Source of the DNA: Acidovorax sp. SUPP3334
GTDB lineage: Bacteria > Pseudomonadota > Gammaproteobacteria > Burkholderiales > Burkholderiaceae_C
Direction of reading: 5' to 3'
Assembly: GCF_030159055.1 (NCBI RefSeq)
Contig: NZ_BQXQ01000017.1
Coordinates: forward strand, 46,851 to 110,850
DNA: 64,000 nucleotides
Within the stretch, counting starts at the first letter, position 1. The number at the start of each line of letters is the position of its first letter. This document shows, in pieces, positions 57,177-64,000 of the stretch. The notes below the pieces were generated by a model, which saw nothing but the letters and a program-made list of their open reading frames with translations, ran no database searches and was not told where the DNA came from. Made by a program: the position numbers and the translations under genes.

Positions 57177-57656
57177 TCAGACGCGAGCGATGGTGTTGGT
57201 GCGGCGGATTTTCTGCTGCAGCTGGATGATGCCGTAGATCAGCGCTTCGGCCGTCGGGGGGCATCCAGGCACATACACATCCACGGGAACGATGCGGTCG
57301 CAGCCACGCACTACCGAATAGCTGTAGTGATAGTACCCACCACCGTTGGCGCAGGATCCCATGGAAAGCACCCAGCGCGGCTCCGACATCTGGTCGTACA
57401 CCTTGCGCAAAGCCGGCGCCATCTTGTTGCACAGCGTGCCTGCCACGATCATCAGATCGGACTGGCGTGGACTGGCACGAAACACTTCTGCGCCAAAACG
57501 GCCGATGTCATATCTCGCCGCTGCGGCGTGCATCATCTCCACCGCGCAACAGGCCAGACCAAAAGTCATGGGCCAGAGCGAACCCGTCTTGGCCCAATTC
57601 ACCACCGAGTCGTAACTGGTGGTGATGAAGCCTTCCTTCATCACGCCTTCAATCAT
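57177..57656 (-). CDS. nuoB: NADH-quinone oxidoreductase subunit B
   Basis: A 159-residue subunit holding cluster N2, next to the quinone site. The four cluster cysteines lie in [23 protein letters not shown] and [14 protein letters not shown]. Length and arrangement are typical. It follows nuoA by 24 bp. Confidence 0.97.
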   Translation of the reverse strand: MIEGVMKEGFITTSYDSVVNWAKTGSLWPMTFGLACCAVEMMHAAAARYDIGRFGAEVFRASPRQSDLMIVAGTLCNKMAPALRKVYDQMSEPRWVLSMGSCANGGGYYHYSYSVVRGCDRIVPVDVYVPGCPPTAEALIYGIIQLQQKIRRTNTIARV

Positions 57657-57680
57657 CGTGTCATTCCTTATGAAGACCGG

Positions 57681-58040
57681 TCATTCCCAATCCAGGGCAC
57701 CCTTTTTCCACTCATAGGCAAAGCCGACGACGAGGATGGCCAGAAAGATGACTACGGCAATGAAACCCGTCAATCCCACTTCGTGCAGCGAAACAGCCCA
57801 CGGAAACAGGAAAGCGATTTCCAGATCAAAAAGAATGAAGAGGATGGCGACGAGGTAGTAACGCACGTCGAACTTCATGCGCGCGTCTTCGAAGGCCTCA
57901 AAGCCGCACTCGTAAGGGGAATTCTTTGCGGCATCCGGGCGATTCGGGCCGAGCACATAGCCCAACACCAGCGGTACGACGCCGACACCGATGCCGACCA
58001 GGATGAACAAAAGGACGGGGAGGTACTGATCGAGGTTCAT
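57681..58040 (-). CDS. nuoA: NADH-quinone oxidoreductase subunit A
   Basis: A 119-residue, three-helix membrane subunit of complex I. The loop [35 protein letters not shown] is the family hallmark. It is the first nuo gene, 73 bp downstream of the tRNA-Leu gene. The operon promoter may be in the tRNA/secG region. Confidence 0.96.
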   Translation of the reverse strand: MNLDQYLPVLLFILVGIGVGVVPLVLGYVLGPNRPDAAKNSPYECGFEAFEDARMKFDVRYYLVAILFILFDLEIAFLFPWAVSLHEVGLTGFIAVVIFLAILVVGFAYEWKKGALDWE

Positions 58041-58113
58041 CTGGAGGATGTGCTCACCGCTGAAGCGGCACCCAAACGCCCCAGGATAGGCGTGTTGGAT
58101 GGGCTTTTTGTTT

Positions 58114-58198
58114 TGGTGCCGTCGGCGAGACTCGAACTCGCACAGCTTTCGCCACTACCCCCTCAAGATAGCGTGTCTACCAATTTCACCACGACGGC
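58114..58198 (-). tRNA. tRNA-Leu (anticodon GAG)
   Basis: On the minus strand the acceptor stem GCCGTCG pairs with CGACGGC, followed by ACCA, so the CCA is encoded. The anticodon arm CTATC-TTGAGGG-GGTAG contains GAG. The T arm is GCGAG-TTCGAGT-CTCGC. The long variable arm TGGCGAAAGCTG-type is typical of leucine tRNAs. It reads CUC and CUU codons. It lies between secG (122 bp upstream) and nuoA, as in other Burkholderiales. Confidence 0.95.
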
Positions 58199-58320
58199 TG
58201 ATTTATGCATCTGGATGGCATGAGGAACCCGCTTGGGGTTTTGGCTTTCCAGACAATCCGGGATTCTACTCCGGAAAAACCCTGCTCCGAAGAGCCGGGT
58301 CAAATTTTGCGCTTTTCTTC

Positions 58321-58695
58321 TTACTTGGTCGGAATCTGACCCGCGCCGGAGGCCGGCACCACTGGCGCGACAGGCACCTGCGAGGCCGCACCGGAAGCTG
58401 GCTGAGCCGGCGCCACTGCCGCCGGCGTTTCCAGCACGCTTCCAACGCCAGCAGGACGGACATTGCCGAAATAGGCCAGCGCCAGGGTCGCCACAAAAAA
58501 TACGCCCGCCAAAACAGCCGTGGTGCGGGACAGAAAGTTGGCACTGCCGCTGGCACCGAACAGGCTGCCAGAGCTACCACTGCCAAACGCTGCACCCATA
58601 TCGGCACCCTTGCCATGCTGAATCAGGATCAAGCCGATCATTCCCAATGCGGCCAGAATCTGGACCGCCAAAATCACGTTCACAAGCGCGTTCAT
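58321..58695 (-). CDS. secG: Preprotein translocase subunit SecG
   Basis: A 124-residue SecG, the auxiliary subunit of the SecYEG channel. It has two transmembrane helices (VILAVQILAALGMIGLILIQ and FFVATLALAYFG) flanking the glycine-rich GADMGAAFGSGSSGSLFGASGSANFLSR loop, and a Pro/Ala-rich C-terminal tail of about 40 residues. AGGAG, located just inside a palindromic element, is its ribosome-binding site. It is 40 bp after tpiA. Confidence 0.93.
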   Translation of the reverse strand: MNALVNVILAVQILAALGMIGLILIQHGKGADMGAAFGSGSSGSLFGASGSANFLSRTTAVLAGVFFVATLALAYFGNVRPAGVGSVLETPAAVAPAQPASGAASQVPVAPVVPASGAGQIPTK

Positions 58696-58710
58696 TCTCG
58701 ATTACTCCTA

Positions 58711-58744
58711 ATTTGATAGCTAGATGCCGGCGTCTTTATTGCGC
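58711..58744 (-). repeat. Partial palindromic element between tpiA and secG
   Basis: On the minus strand this reads GCGC, 20 bases, then GCTATCAAAT. It matches the queG 3' copy closely in the 20-base spacer, although the final ATAGCA half is absent. The tpiA stop codon (TAA) falls inside it. The AGGAG ribosome-binding site of secG immediately follows it. Confidence 0.6.
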
Positions 58745-59488
58745 GGCAGCAATGATTTGCAAGAAGTCCTGGGCCTTGAGCGATGCCCCACCCACCAGGC
58801 CTCCGTCAATATCGGTTTGCGCCAGCAACTGGGCGGCATTGGCTGCATTCATGCTTCCGCCGTACAGCAAACGAATGCTCCTGGCCTGAGAACTCGCCGC
58901 CGCCAGTTGCGCGCGCAACACCGCGTGCATCTCCTGCGCTTGCTCAGGGGTCGCGGTACGGCCGGTTCCGATGGCCCACACAGGCTCATAAGCCACGATG
59001 ATTTCGCTGATGCAATGACCGTTCGTATGGATCACAGCGGCCAGTTGCCGCTTGACGACCGTCTCGGTCTGCCCCGCCTCCCGCTCCGCCAAGGTTTCGC
59101 CGACACAGACGATGGGCGCGATGCCTGCGGCCAGCGCGCGCTGCGCCTTGGCCGCAACCATCTCGTCGGTTTCTCCATGGTATTGGCGCCGCTCGGAGTG
59201 CCCCACCAGCACGTACCGCACACCGAACTCCAGCAGCATGGCCGCCGAGGTCTCGCCCGTGTAAGCACCCGCCTCATGGACCGAAACATCCTGAGCAGCC
59301 ACCGCCACGGCGGAGCCATCCACAAGCGCCTTCACCTGCGCCAGATAGGGCGCCGGCACAGCCACCGCCACGTCGCAACCGGGTTGCTCGATCCCTGCAC
59401 GCAGTGCATTCAATAAAGCCTGATTGGCAGCCAAGCTGCCGTTCATCTTCCAATTACCGGCGATCAGTTTCTTTTTCATGCGGACCAT
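58736..59488 (-). CDS. tpiA: Triosephosphate isomerase
   Basis: A 250-residue TIM-barrel glycolytic enzyme interconverting dihydroxyacetone phosphate and glyceraldehyde-3-phosphate. Catalytic residues are visible: K in AGNWKMNG, H in VGHSERR, E in [10 protein letters not shown]. The loop-6 motif and GGS(MN)A ending [10 protein letters not shown] are normal. ATG 59488 is chosen because AGGAAAG sits at a proper distance; ATG 59479 is an alternative. The first 13 bases overlap the 3' end of the oxidoreductase gene upstream. Confidence 0.96.
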   Translation of the reverse strand: MVRMKKKLIAGNWKMNGSLAANQALLNALRAGIEQPGCDVAVAVPAPYLAQVKALVDGSAVAVAAQDVSVHEAGAYTGETSAAMLLEFGVRYVLVGHSERRQYHGETDEMVAAKAQRALAAGIAPIVCVGETLAEREAGQTETVVKRQLAAVIHTNGHCISEIIVAYEPVWAIGTGRTATPEQAQEMHAVLRAQLAAASSQARSIRLLYGGSMNAANAAQLLAQTDIDGGLVGGASLKAQDFLQIIAAAQ

Positions 59489-60468
59489 GTCAAAACAATC
59501 TTTCCTGCGTGCTGACTGGACTCCATCAGGGCATGGGCTTTTGCAGCGTCCGCAGCTGGAAACGTGCTATGAACGACCGGTCGCACGTCGCCGGATGCCA
59601 GCAGCGGCCAGACCTTCTCACTCAAAGCACTGGCGATGGCGCCCTTGAACGCTACGGAGCGGGGACGAAGCGTGGAACCCGTCACCGTCAGGCGGCGGCG
59701 CAACACCAAGCCGGCATTCAACTCCGCCTTGATGCCGCCCTGAACCGCGATGATCACCAGCCGCCCGTCTTCGGCGAGGCATTCGATTTCGCGGGCCACG
59801 TAGTCGCCCGCCACCATATCGAGCACCACGTCCACACCCTTGCCGCCGGTGATGCGCTGCACCTCCGCGACGAAGTCCTGGGTTTTGTAGTTGATCGCGT
59901 GGTGGGCACCGATTTGCAAGCAAGCCGCGCACTTCTCGTCGCTGCCAGCCGTGACGATGACCTTTGCACCGAATGCACGGCCCAGCTGAATGGCCGTCAC
60001 ACCGATCCCACTGCTGCCACCTTGCACCAGCAGCGTTTCGCCTTCGGACAGATGCCCGCGGTCGAAGACGTTGCTCCACACGGTGAAGAACGTCTCCGGC
60101 AACGAAGCCGCTTCAACGTCGCTGAAGCCCTCCGGCACCGGCAGGCATTGAACAACCGGGGCCACGCAATACTCCGCGTAGCCGCCACCAGCGACCAGCG
60201 CACATACGCGGTCGCCGAGCCGCAAGCCCGCCTTGGCCATCTCTGCCTCGTCGCCGCCTTCGATCACGCCAGCCACCTCGAGTCCGGGCAATTCCGATGC
60301 TCCCGGCGGGGGCGCATAGTTGCCTTTTCGCTGAAGGACGTCCGGCCGATTGATCCCGCTGGCAGCGACCCGAATCAGCAACTCGCCCTGGACAGGTTTC
60401 GGGATCGAGCGTTCGCTCAACCGAAGAACTTCAGGGCCGCCAGGGCTCTCGATTTCCACCACACGCAT
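59476..60468 (-). CDS. NAD(P)H quinone oxidoreductase (PIG3/TP53I3-like)
   Basis: A 330-residue zinc-independent medium-chain dehydrogenase. The N-terminal half opens [20 protein letters not shown]; the cofactor site is [37 protein letters not shown]. The closing [22 protein letters not shown] is typical of PIG3-type quinone reductases, which use NADPH. ATG 60468 has AAGGTGA as ribosome-binding site; a GTG at 60477 in frame is less likely. The 3' end overlaps tpiA by 13 bases, and pnp is upstream (91-bp gap). Confidence 0.9.
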   Translation of the reverse strand: MRVVEIESPGGPEVLRLSERSIPKPVQGELLIRVAASGINRPDVLQRKGNYAPPPGASELPGLEVAGVIEGGDEAEMAKAGLRLGDRVCALVAGGGYAEYCVAPVVQCLPVPEGFSDVEAASLPETFFTVWSNVFDRGHLSEGETLLVQGGSSGIGVTAIQLGRAFGAKVIVTAGSDEKCAACLQIGAHHAINYKTQDFVAEVQRITGGKGVDVVLDMVAGDYVAREIECLAEDGRLVIIAVQGGIKAELNAGLVLRRRLTVTGSTLRPRSVAFKGAIASALSEKVWPLLASGDVRPVVHSTFPAADAAKAHALMESSQHAGKIVLTWSA

Positions 60469-60559
60469 AGCAGTCACCTTGCCAAAAGAGTTGAGATGAA
60501 TACAGCGCCAGCGCAGACCAGGTCTGCGCCAGCCGCTCTCATATCAATAGCATTTGAGC

Positions 60560-62806
60560 TCAGGCGTCCATCTGACCCGACGATTCGCCGGACGTCAGGG
60601 ATTGCTGCTGCTGTTGCTGGTCTGCGCCATCGCGACGCTCGCGGCGTTGTTCGCCACGGTCCGAACGCTCGCCGCGCTCGGCGGGTGCGGGACGGCCACC
60701 GCCGTCACCCATTGGGCGATCGGTCAGCGCCTTCATGGACAGCTTGACGCGGCCTTTTTCGTCCGTTTCGAGCACCTTGACCTTGACGATCTGTCCTTCG
60801 GTCAGATAGTCGGTCACTTTCTCGACACGCTCGTGCGCGATCTGGCTGATGTGCAGCAGGCCATCCTTGCCAGGCAGCAGATTGATCAGCGCGCCGAAGT
60901 CCAGAATCTTGACGATCGGGCCTTCGTAGATCTTGCCGATTTCGACCTCGGCAGTGATCTGTTCGATACGGCGCTTGGCTTCGTCCGCCTTCGCGCTGTC
61001 GGTGGACGCGATGGTGATGGTGCCGTCCTCGTCGATGTTGATTTGCGTGCCGGTTTCTTCCGTCAGCGCACGAATCACCGCACCACCCTTGCCGATCACG
61101 TCGCGGATTTTTTCGGGATTGATCTTCATCGTGAACAGCTTCGGCGCGAAGTTGCTCACCTCGGTCTTGGCTTCGCCCATGGCCTCTTGCATCTTGCCCA
61201 GGATGTGCAGACGCGCTTCCTTGGCCTGAGCCAATGCGACCTGCATGATTTCCTTGGTGATGCCCTGGATCTTGATGTCCATCTGCAGAGCGGTGATACC
61301 ACCCGTGGTACCGGCCACCTTGAAGTCCATGTCGCCCAGATGATCTTCATCGCCCAGGATGTCGGTCAGGACGGCAAAGCGGTTGTCTTCCTTGATCAGG
61401 CCCATCGCTATACCGGCCACGTGGGCCTTCATCGGCACCCCAGCGTCCATCAGGGACAGGCAGCCGCCGCACACCGATGCCATCGACGAGGATCCGTTGG
61501 ATTCCGTGATCTCGGACACGACACGCATCGTGTAGGGGAATTCTTCCTTCGTCGGCAGCACGGCGATCAGCGCCCGCTTGGCCAACCGGCCGTGGCCGAT
61601 TTCGCGCCGCTTGGTCGAGCCCATGCGGCCCACTTCGCCAGTGGCGAAGGGAGGCATGTTGTAGTGCATCATGAAGCGGTCTTCATATTCACCTGCCAGT
61701 GCGTCGATGCGCTGAGCATCACGCTCGGTTCCCAGCGTGGCGATGACCAGTGCCTGCGTTTCACCACGCGTGAACAGCGCGGAGCCGTGGGTGCGGGGCA
61801 GCACGCTATTGCGGATCTCGATGGGGCGCACCGTGCGGGTATCGCGGCCGTCGATGCGGGGCTCGCCCGACAGAATCTGGCTGCGCACGATCTTGGCTTC
61901 GATGTCGAACAGCAGGCCTTCCACCTTGACCGCATCGAATTCGACGCCTTCCGCTTTCAATGCGGACAAGACCGATGCAGTCGCTTCGCGCAGTGCCTGG
62001 GTGCGGGCCTGCTTGCTGCGGATCTGATAAGCCGCACGGAGTTTTTCTTCTGCCAGGGCGTTGACCTTGCCGATGAAAGACTCGTCCTTGGCGGGAGGCT
62101 GCCAATCCCAGACGGCCTTGCCAGCGTCACGCACCAGTTCGTGGATCGCATTGATGGCCACGTTGCCTTGCTCATGGCCAAACACCACGGCACCCAGCAT
62201 GATTTCTTCGGACAATTGCTGCGCTTCGGATTCGACCATCAGCACGGCAGCCTCGGTGCCAGCCACCACGAGATCCATCTGGGAATTCTTGCGCGCCGTC
62301 TGGCCGGGATTCAACACGTATTCGCCATTGATGTAGCCCACGCGGGCTGCACCGATCGGGCCATTGAACGGAATCCCGGAGATGGAAAGCGCGGCGCTCA
62401 CAGCGATCATCGCCGCGATGTCTGCGTCCACTTCGGGGTTCAGCGACACGGTGTGAATGACCACGTGCACTTCGTTGAAGAAGCCTTCGGGAAAGAGGGG
62501 GCGGATCGGGCGATCGATCAGGCGGCTTGTGAGCGTCTCGTGTTCGCTGGGCTTGGCTTCGCGTTTGAAGAAGCTGCCGGGAATCTTGCCAGCGGCGTAT
62601 GTCTTCTCGATGTAATCCACCGTCAGGGGGAAGAAGTCCTGACCAGGCTTGGCAGTCTTGGAACCCACCACCGTGGCCAGCACGACGGTGTCTTCGATGT
62701 TCACCAGCACCGCACCCGATGCCTGGCGGGCGATTTCGCCCGTTTCCATGACGACGGTCTTGTCGCCCCATTGGAAAGACTTGGTGACTTTGTTGAAAAT
62801 GCTCAT
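60560..62806 (-). CDS. pnp: Polyribonucleotide nucleotidyltransferase
   Basis: A 748-residue PNPase, the phosphorolytic 3'-5' exoribonuclease of the RNA degradosome. It has two RNase PH domains (about 10-140 and 310-470), a KH domain (about 555-610, [24 protein letters not shown]) and an S1 domain (about 620-690, [28 protein letters not shown]). A charged, Gln/Arg-rich tail follows ([17 protein letters not shown]). ATG 62806 is chosen by homology ([17 protein letters not shown]); the frame is open upstream. Ribosome-binding site GGAG lies just before it, next to a GCTATCAAAAATGGAGC element. Confidence 0.96.
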   Translation of the reverse strand: MSIFNKVTKSFQWGDKTVVMETGEIARQASGAVLVNIEDTVVLATVVGSKTAKPGQDFFPLTVDYIEKTYAAGKIPGSFFKREAKPSEHETLTSRLIDRPIRPLFPEGFFNEVHVVIHTVSLNPEVDADIAAMIAVSAALSISGIPFNGPIGAARVGYINGEYVLNPGQTARKNSQMDLVVAGTEAAVLMVESEAQQLSEEIMLGAVVFGHEQGNVAINAIHELVRDAGKAVWDWQPPAKDESFIGKVNALAEEKLRAAYQIRSKQARTQALREATASVLSALKAEGVEFDAVKVEGLLFDIEAKIVRSQILSGEPRIDGRDTRTVRPIEIRNSVLPRTHGSALFTRGETQALVIATLGTERDAQRIDALAGEYEDRFMMHYNMPPFATGEVGRMGSTKRREIGHGRLAKRALIAVLPTKEEFPYTMRVVSEITESNGSSSMASVCGGCLSLMDAGVPMKAHVAGIAMGLIKEDNRFAVLTDILGDEDHLGDMDFKVAGTTGGITALQMDIKIQGITKEIMQVALAQAKEARLHILGKMQEAMGEAKTEVSNFAPKLFTMKINPEKIRDVIGKGGAVIRALTEETGTQINIDEDGTITIASTDSAKADEAKRRIEQITAEVEIGKIYEGPIVKILDFGALINLLPGKDGLLHISQIAHERVEKVTDYLTEGQIVKVKVLETDEKGRVKLSMKALTDRPMGDGGGRPAPAERGERSDRGEQRRERRDGADQQQQQQSLTSGESSGQMDA

Positions 62807-62876
62807 TTTTGCTCCATTTTTGATAGCTGAATACACAGCTTCAGCTAGGGAAGGAGTGCAATTCAGAACACGATGC

Positions 62877-62928
62877 CATTCCAATGATTCAGTCTTTTTT
62901 CACCTTGAAAGACAAGGCCATTGGAATG
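62877..62928 (-). promoter_or_regulatory. Stem-loop in the pnp leader
   Basis: CATTCCAATG (62877-62886) pairs with CATTGGAATG (62919-62928), with an inner stem GTCTTT/AAAGAC between them, forming a long hairpin in the minus-strand mRNA between rpsO and pnp. In E. coli the pnp leader hairpin is cut by RNase III and mediates PNPase autoregulation. This one lies in the equivalent place; the function is inferred by position only. Confidence 0.6.
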
Positions 62929-62961
62929 ACACAGCTTCGATCTGTTTTGCGGCTCCGAAGT

Positions 62962-63000
62962 AAAAAACGCCTGAGCTAGCGTGCTAACCCAGGCGTTTTG
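62962..63000 (-). terminator. Rho-independent terminator after rpsO
   Basis: On the minus strand AAAACGCCTG pairs with CAGGCGTTTT, with an inner GTTAGC/GCTAGC stem, followed by a T run (TTTTTTA). It lies 15 bp after the rpsO stop codon and probably gives partial termination before pnp, as in other bacteria where rpsO and pnp are linked. Confidence 0.85.
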
Positions 63001-63014
63001 GCATGCGAATGCGC

Positions 63015-63281
63015 TTACTTGCGCAGACCCAGCTTGGCGATCAAAGCCGTATAACGCTCAGCGTCCTTCGCCTTCAGGTAGTCCAGCAGCTTGCGGCGGC
63101 GACTCACCATGCGCAGAAGGCCACGGCGACCGTGGTGATCCTTGGCATGGGTCTTGAAGTGAGGAGTCAGTTCGTTGATGCGGGCGGTCAGCAGGGCCAC
63201 TTGCACTTCCGGGCTACCGGTGTCATTGGCAGCACGGGCATTGGCCTTGACGACTTCGGCCTTGATAGAGGATGCGATCAT
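63015..63281 (-). CDS. rpsO: 30S ribosomal protein S15
   Basis: An 88-residue S15 that binds 16S rRNA early in 30S assembly. The [40 protein letters not shown] block is unmistakable and the length is normal. It is followed by a terminator and pnp, the usual order. Its start lies inside the open frame of the disrupted aminotransferase, on the same strand. A TACAAT hexamer at 63410-63405 could be its -10 promoter element, but no good -35 is visible. Confidence 0.97.
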   Translation of the reverse strand: MIASSIKAEVVKANARAANDTGSPEVQVALLTARINELTPHFKTHAKDHHGRRGLLRMVSRRRKLLDYLKAKDAERYTALIAKLGLRK

Positions 63282-63853
63282 TGGTTTTCCTTGAATTGCG
63301 GGGCCGGTGAGTACGGCATGAACAGCCGCACAGCCCCTGACTTACTTGCGCAAGCGGCTGGAATGGCCACGAGCGTGCGTCTTGCACCATGCAAAAACTC
63401 GTCGATTGTACCCCGAGCCATTTTTCAAGACGCCTCACCCCTCGAACCAGTCGATCAGGATCGTGCGACGCGAAGCACCATCGCAGCCATCCTTGCGCTT
63501 CATCGCCGAACGCGCTGCCAGGAGCCAAGCCCAAGCCGGCCTCCTGCACTAAACGCTTGGCGAGAGTCAGCGAGTCGCCCTGCCCCGACATGCGAAAGAA
63601 TGCATACATCGCGCCTTTGGGTAGCCCAACCTCGACGCCTGGGAGCGACTGCAATAGAGGCACCAAGGTATCCCGGCATATTTGAAGATGGGAAACGACA
63701 CGCGGAGTGATTTCCGATGAATGCCGTAACGCGGCGAGTCCCGCTCGCTGCGTGAAAACACTGGTGCACGAGGTATTGAATTCAATCAGCTTACCAATGT
63801 CATGGGTCAGATCGGCGGGCATGACCAGCCAACCCAACCACCACCCTGTCATG
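63223..63853 (-). pseudogene. 3' part of PLP-dependent aminotransferase, cut by an IS
   Basis: The translated frame matches the C-terminal half of class I/II aminotransferases: MTGWWLGWLVMP (normally MTGWRLGW), SFTQRAGL-type NTSCTSVFTQRAGLAAL, LPKGAMYAFFRM and DPDRLVRGVRRLEKWL. The N-terminal half, including the PLP lysine, is beyond the insertion sequence at 63854 and not in the window. The frame reads beyond the normal end, into rpsO, up to the stop at 63223, so the natural end of the coding region is lost or shifted. Base composition is lower in GC than neighbours. It is therefore a disrupted gene, possibly acquired. Confidence 0.7.
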
Positions 63854-64000
63854 GGCTTTGTTGCACAAACCGCCCCCTTTGCGCTGGTAGCCTGCACGCA
63901 TGAGTGAACCCGTGCAGCCAAAGACCCGCTACAAGACCACCAATTGGACTGAGTACAACGCAGCACTCAAAGCGCGTGGATCGCTCACGATCTGGCTGGA
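63854..64000 (+). mobile_element. IS5-family insertion sequence, left end
   Basis: The sequence GGCTTTGTTGCACAAAC at 63854 matches the terminal inverted repeat type of IS5/IS903-group elements (GGCTTTGTTG...). The transposase starts 47 bp inside. The element runs off the right edge. The expected nine-base target duplication (63845-63853) cannot be tested because the right end is not in view. Confidence 0.75.
63900..64000 (+). CDS. IS5-family transposase, N-terminus
   Basis: Only the first 33 codons are visible (MSEPVQPKTRYKTTNWTEYN, then AALKARGSLTIWLD). This opening is typical of IS5-family (IS903-like) transposases of betaproteobacteria, which use a DDE catalytic domain located further downstream. 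It reads out of the insertion end that interrupts the aminotransferase gene. Confidence 0.82.
   Translation, partial: MSEPVQPKTRYKTTNWTEYNAALKARGSLTIWL

Noticed and set aside
60554..62830. Long open frame antisense to pnp
   Set aside because: The minus strand encodes complete PNPase with all domains; the plus-strand translation shows no family signature.

Overview
The window looks like chromosome of a high-GC betaproteobacterium of the family Comamonadaceae, closest in style to Acidovorax. The evidence is the gene order (tpiA-secG-tRNA-Leu-nuoABCDEFGHIJKLMN-DUF2818-DUF1178), Bug-type solute receptors, an IPTL-CTERM protein, and short GCTAT...ATAGC palindromic elements scattered through and between genes. 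This is inferred from protein and motif recognition; no database search was possible.

Layout. 1-5.5 kb: the start of hslO, a gamma-carbonic-anhydrase-like protein, a DUF455 ferritin-like protein, two tandem degenerate EAL/HDOD proteins and an AraC regulator. 5.5-13.6 kb: an NTF2-like protein, a truncated Bug receptor, xerD, a full Bug receptor, a TauE/SafE permease overlapping an aspartate-carbamoyltransferase-like gene, a divergent LysR regulator, an AEC transporter and lrgB. 13.6-22.6 kb: lrgA, queG, then tsaE-amiC-cupin, a glycine-zipper lipoprotein with a strong terminator, an alpha/beta hydrolase, DedA, mutL and an unknown exported protein. 22.6-34.3 kb: a glycerophosphodiesterase lipoprotein, a lipoprotein hydrolase, miaA, an ABC exporter pair (ATPase plus 892-residue permease), then a cassette of an IPTL-CTERM protein, a collagen-like protein and a glycosyltransferase, and finally an AttH/CrtC lipocalin-like protein that normally belongs with the exporter.

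34.4-42.6 kb: a six-gene branched-chain amino-acid-type ABC importer (livG, livF, two near-duplicate binding proteins, livH, livM) and a divergent MsbA-like ABC exporter. 42.6-58.2 kb: the complete 14-gene complex I operon plus DUF2818 and DUF1178 and a tRNA-Leu(GAG). 58.3-64 kb: secG, tpiA, a quinone oxidoreductase, pnp and rpsO, then the 3' part of a PLP aminotransferase cut by an IS5-family element whose transposase runs off the right edge.

Most of the window is conserved housekeeping sequence. The points most worth a second look are the surface-protein cassette between the exporter and AttH (29.8-33.2 kb), a recurring 50-bp palindromic element that is translated as part of three proteins, and the atypical carbamoyltransferase. 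I found no CRISPR array, prophage or toxin-antitoxin system, and no clearly new multi-gene system. The 29.8-33.2 kb cassette is the best candidate for something undescribed.
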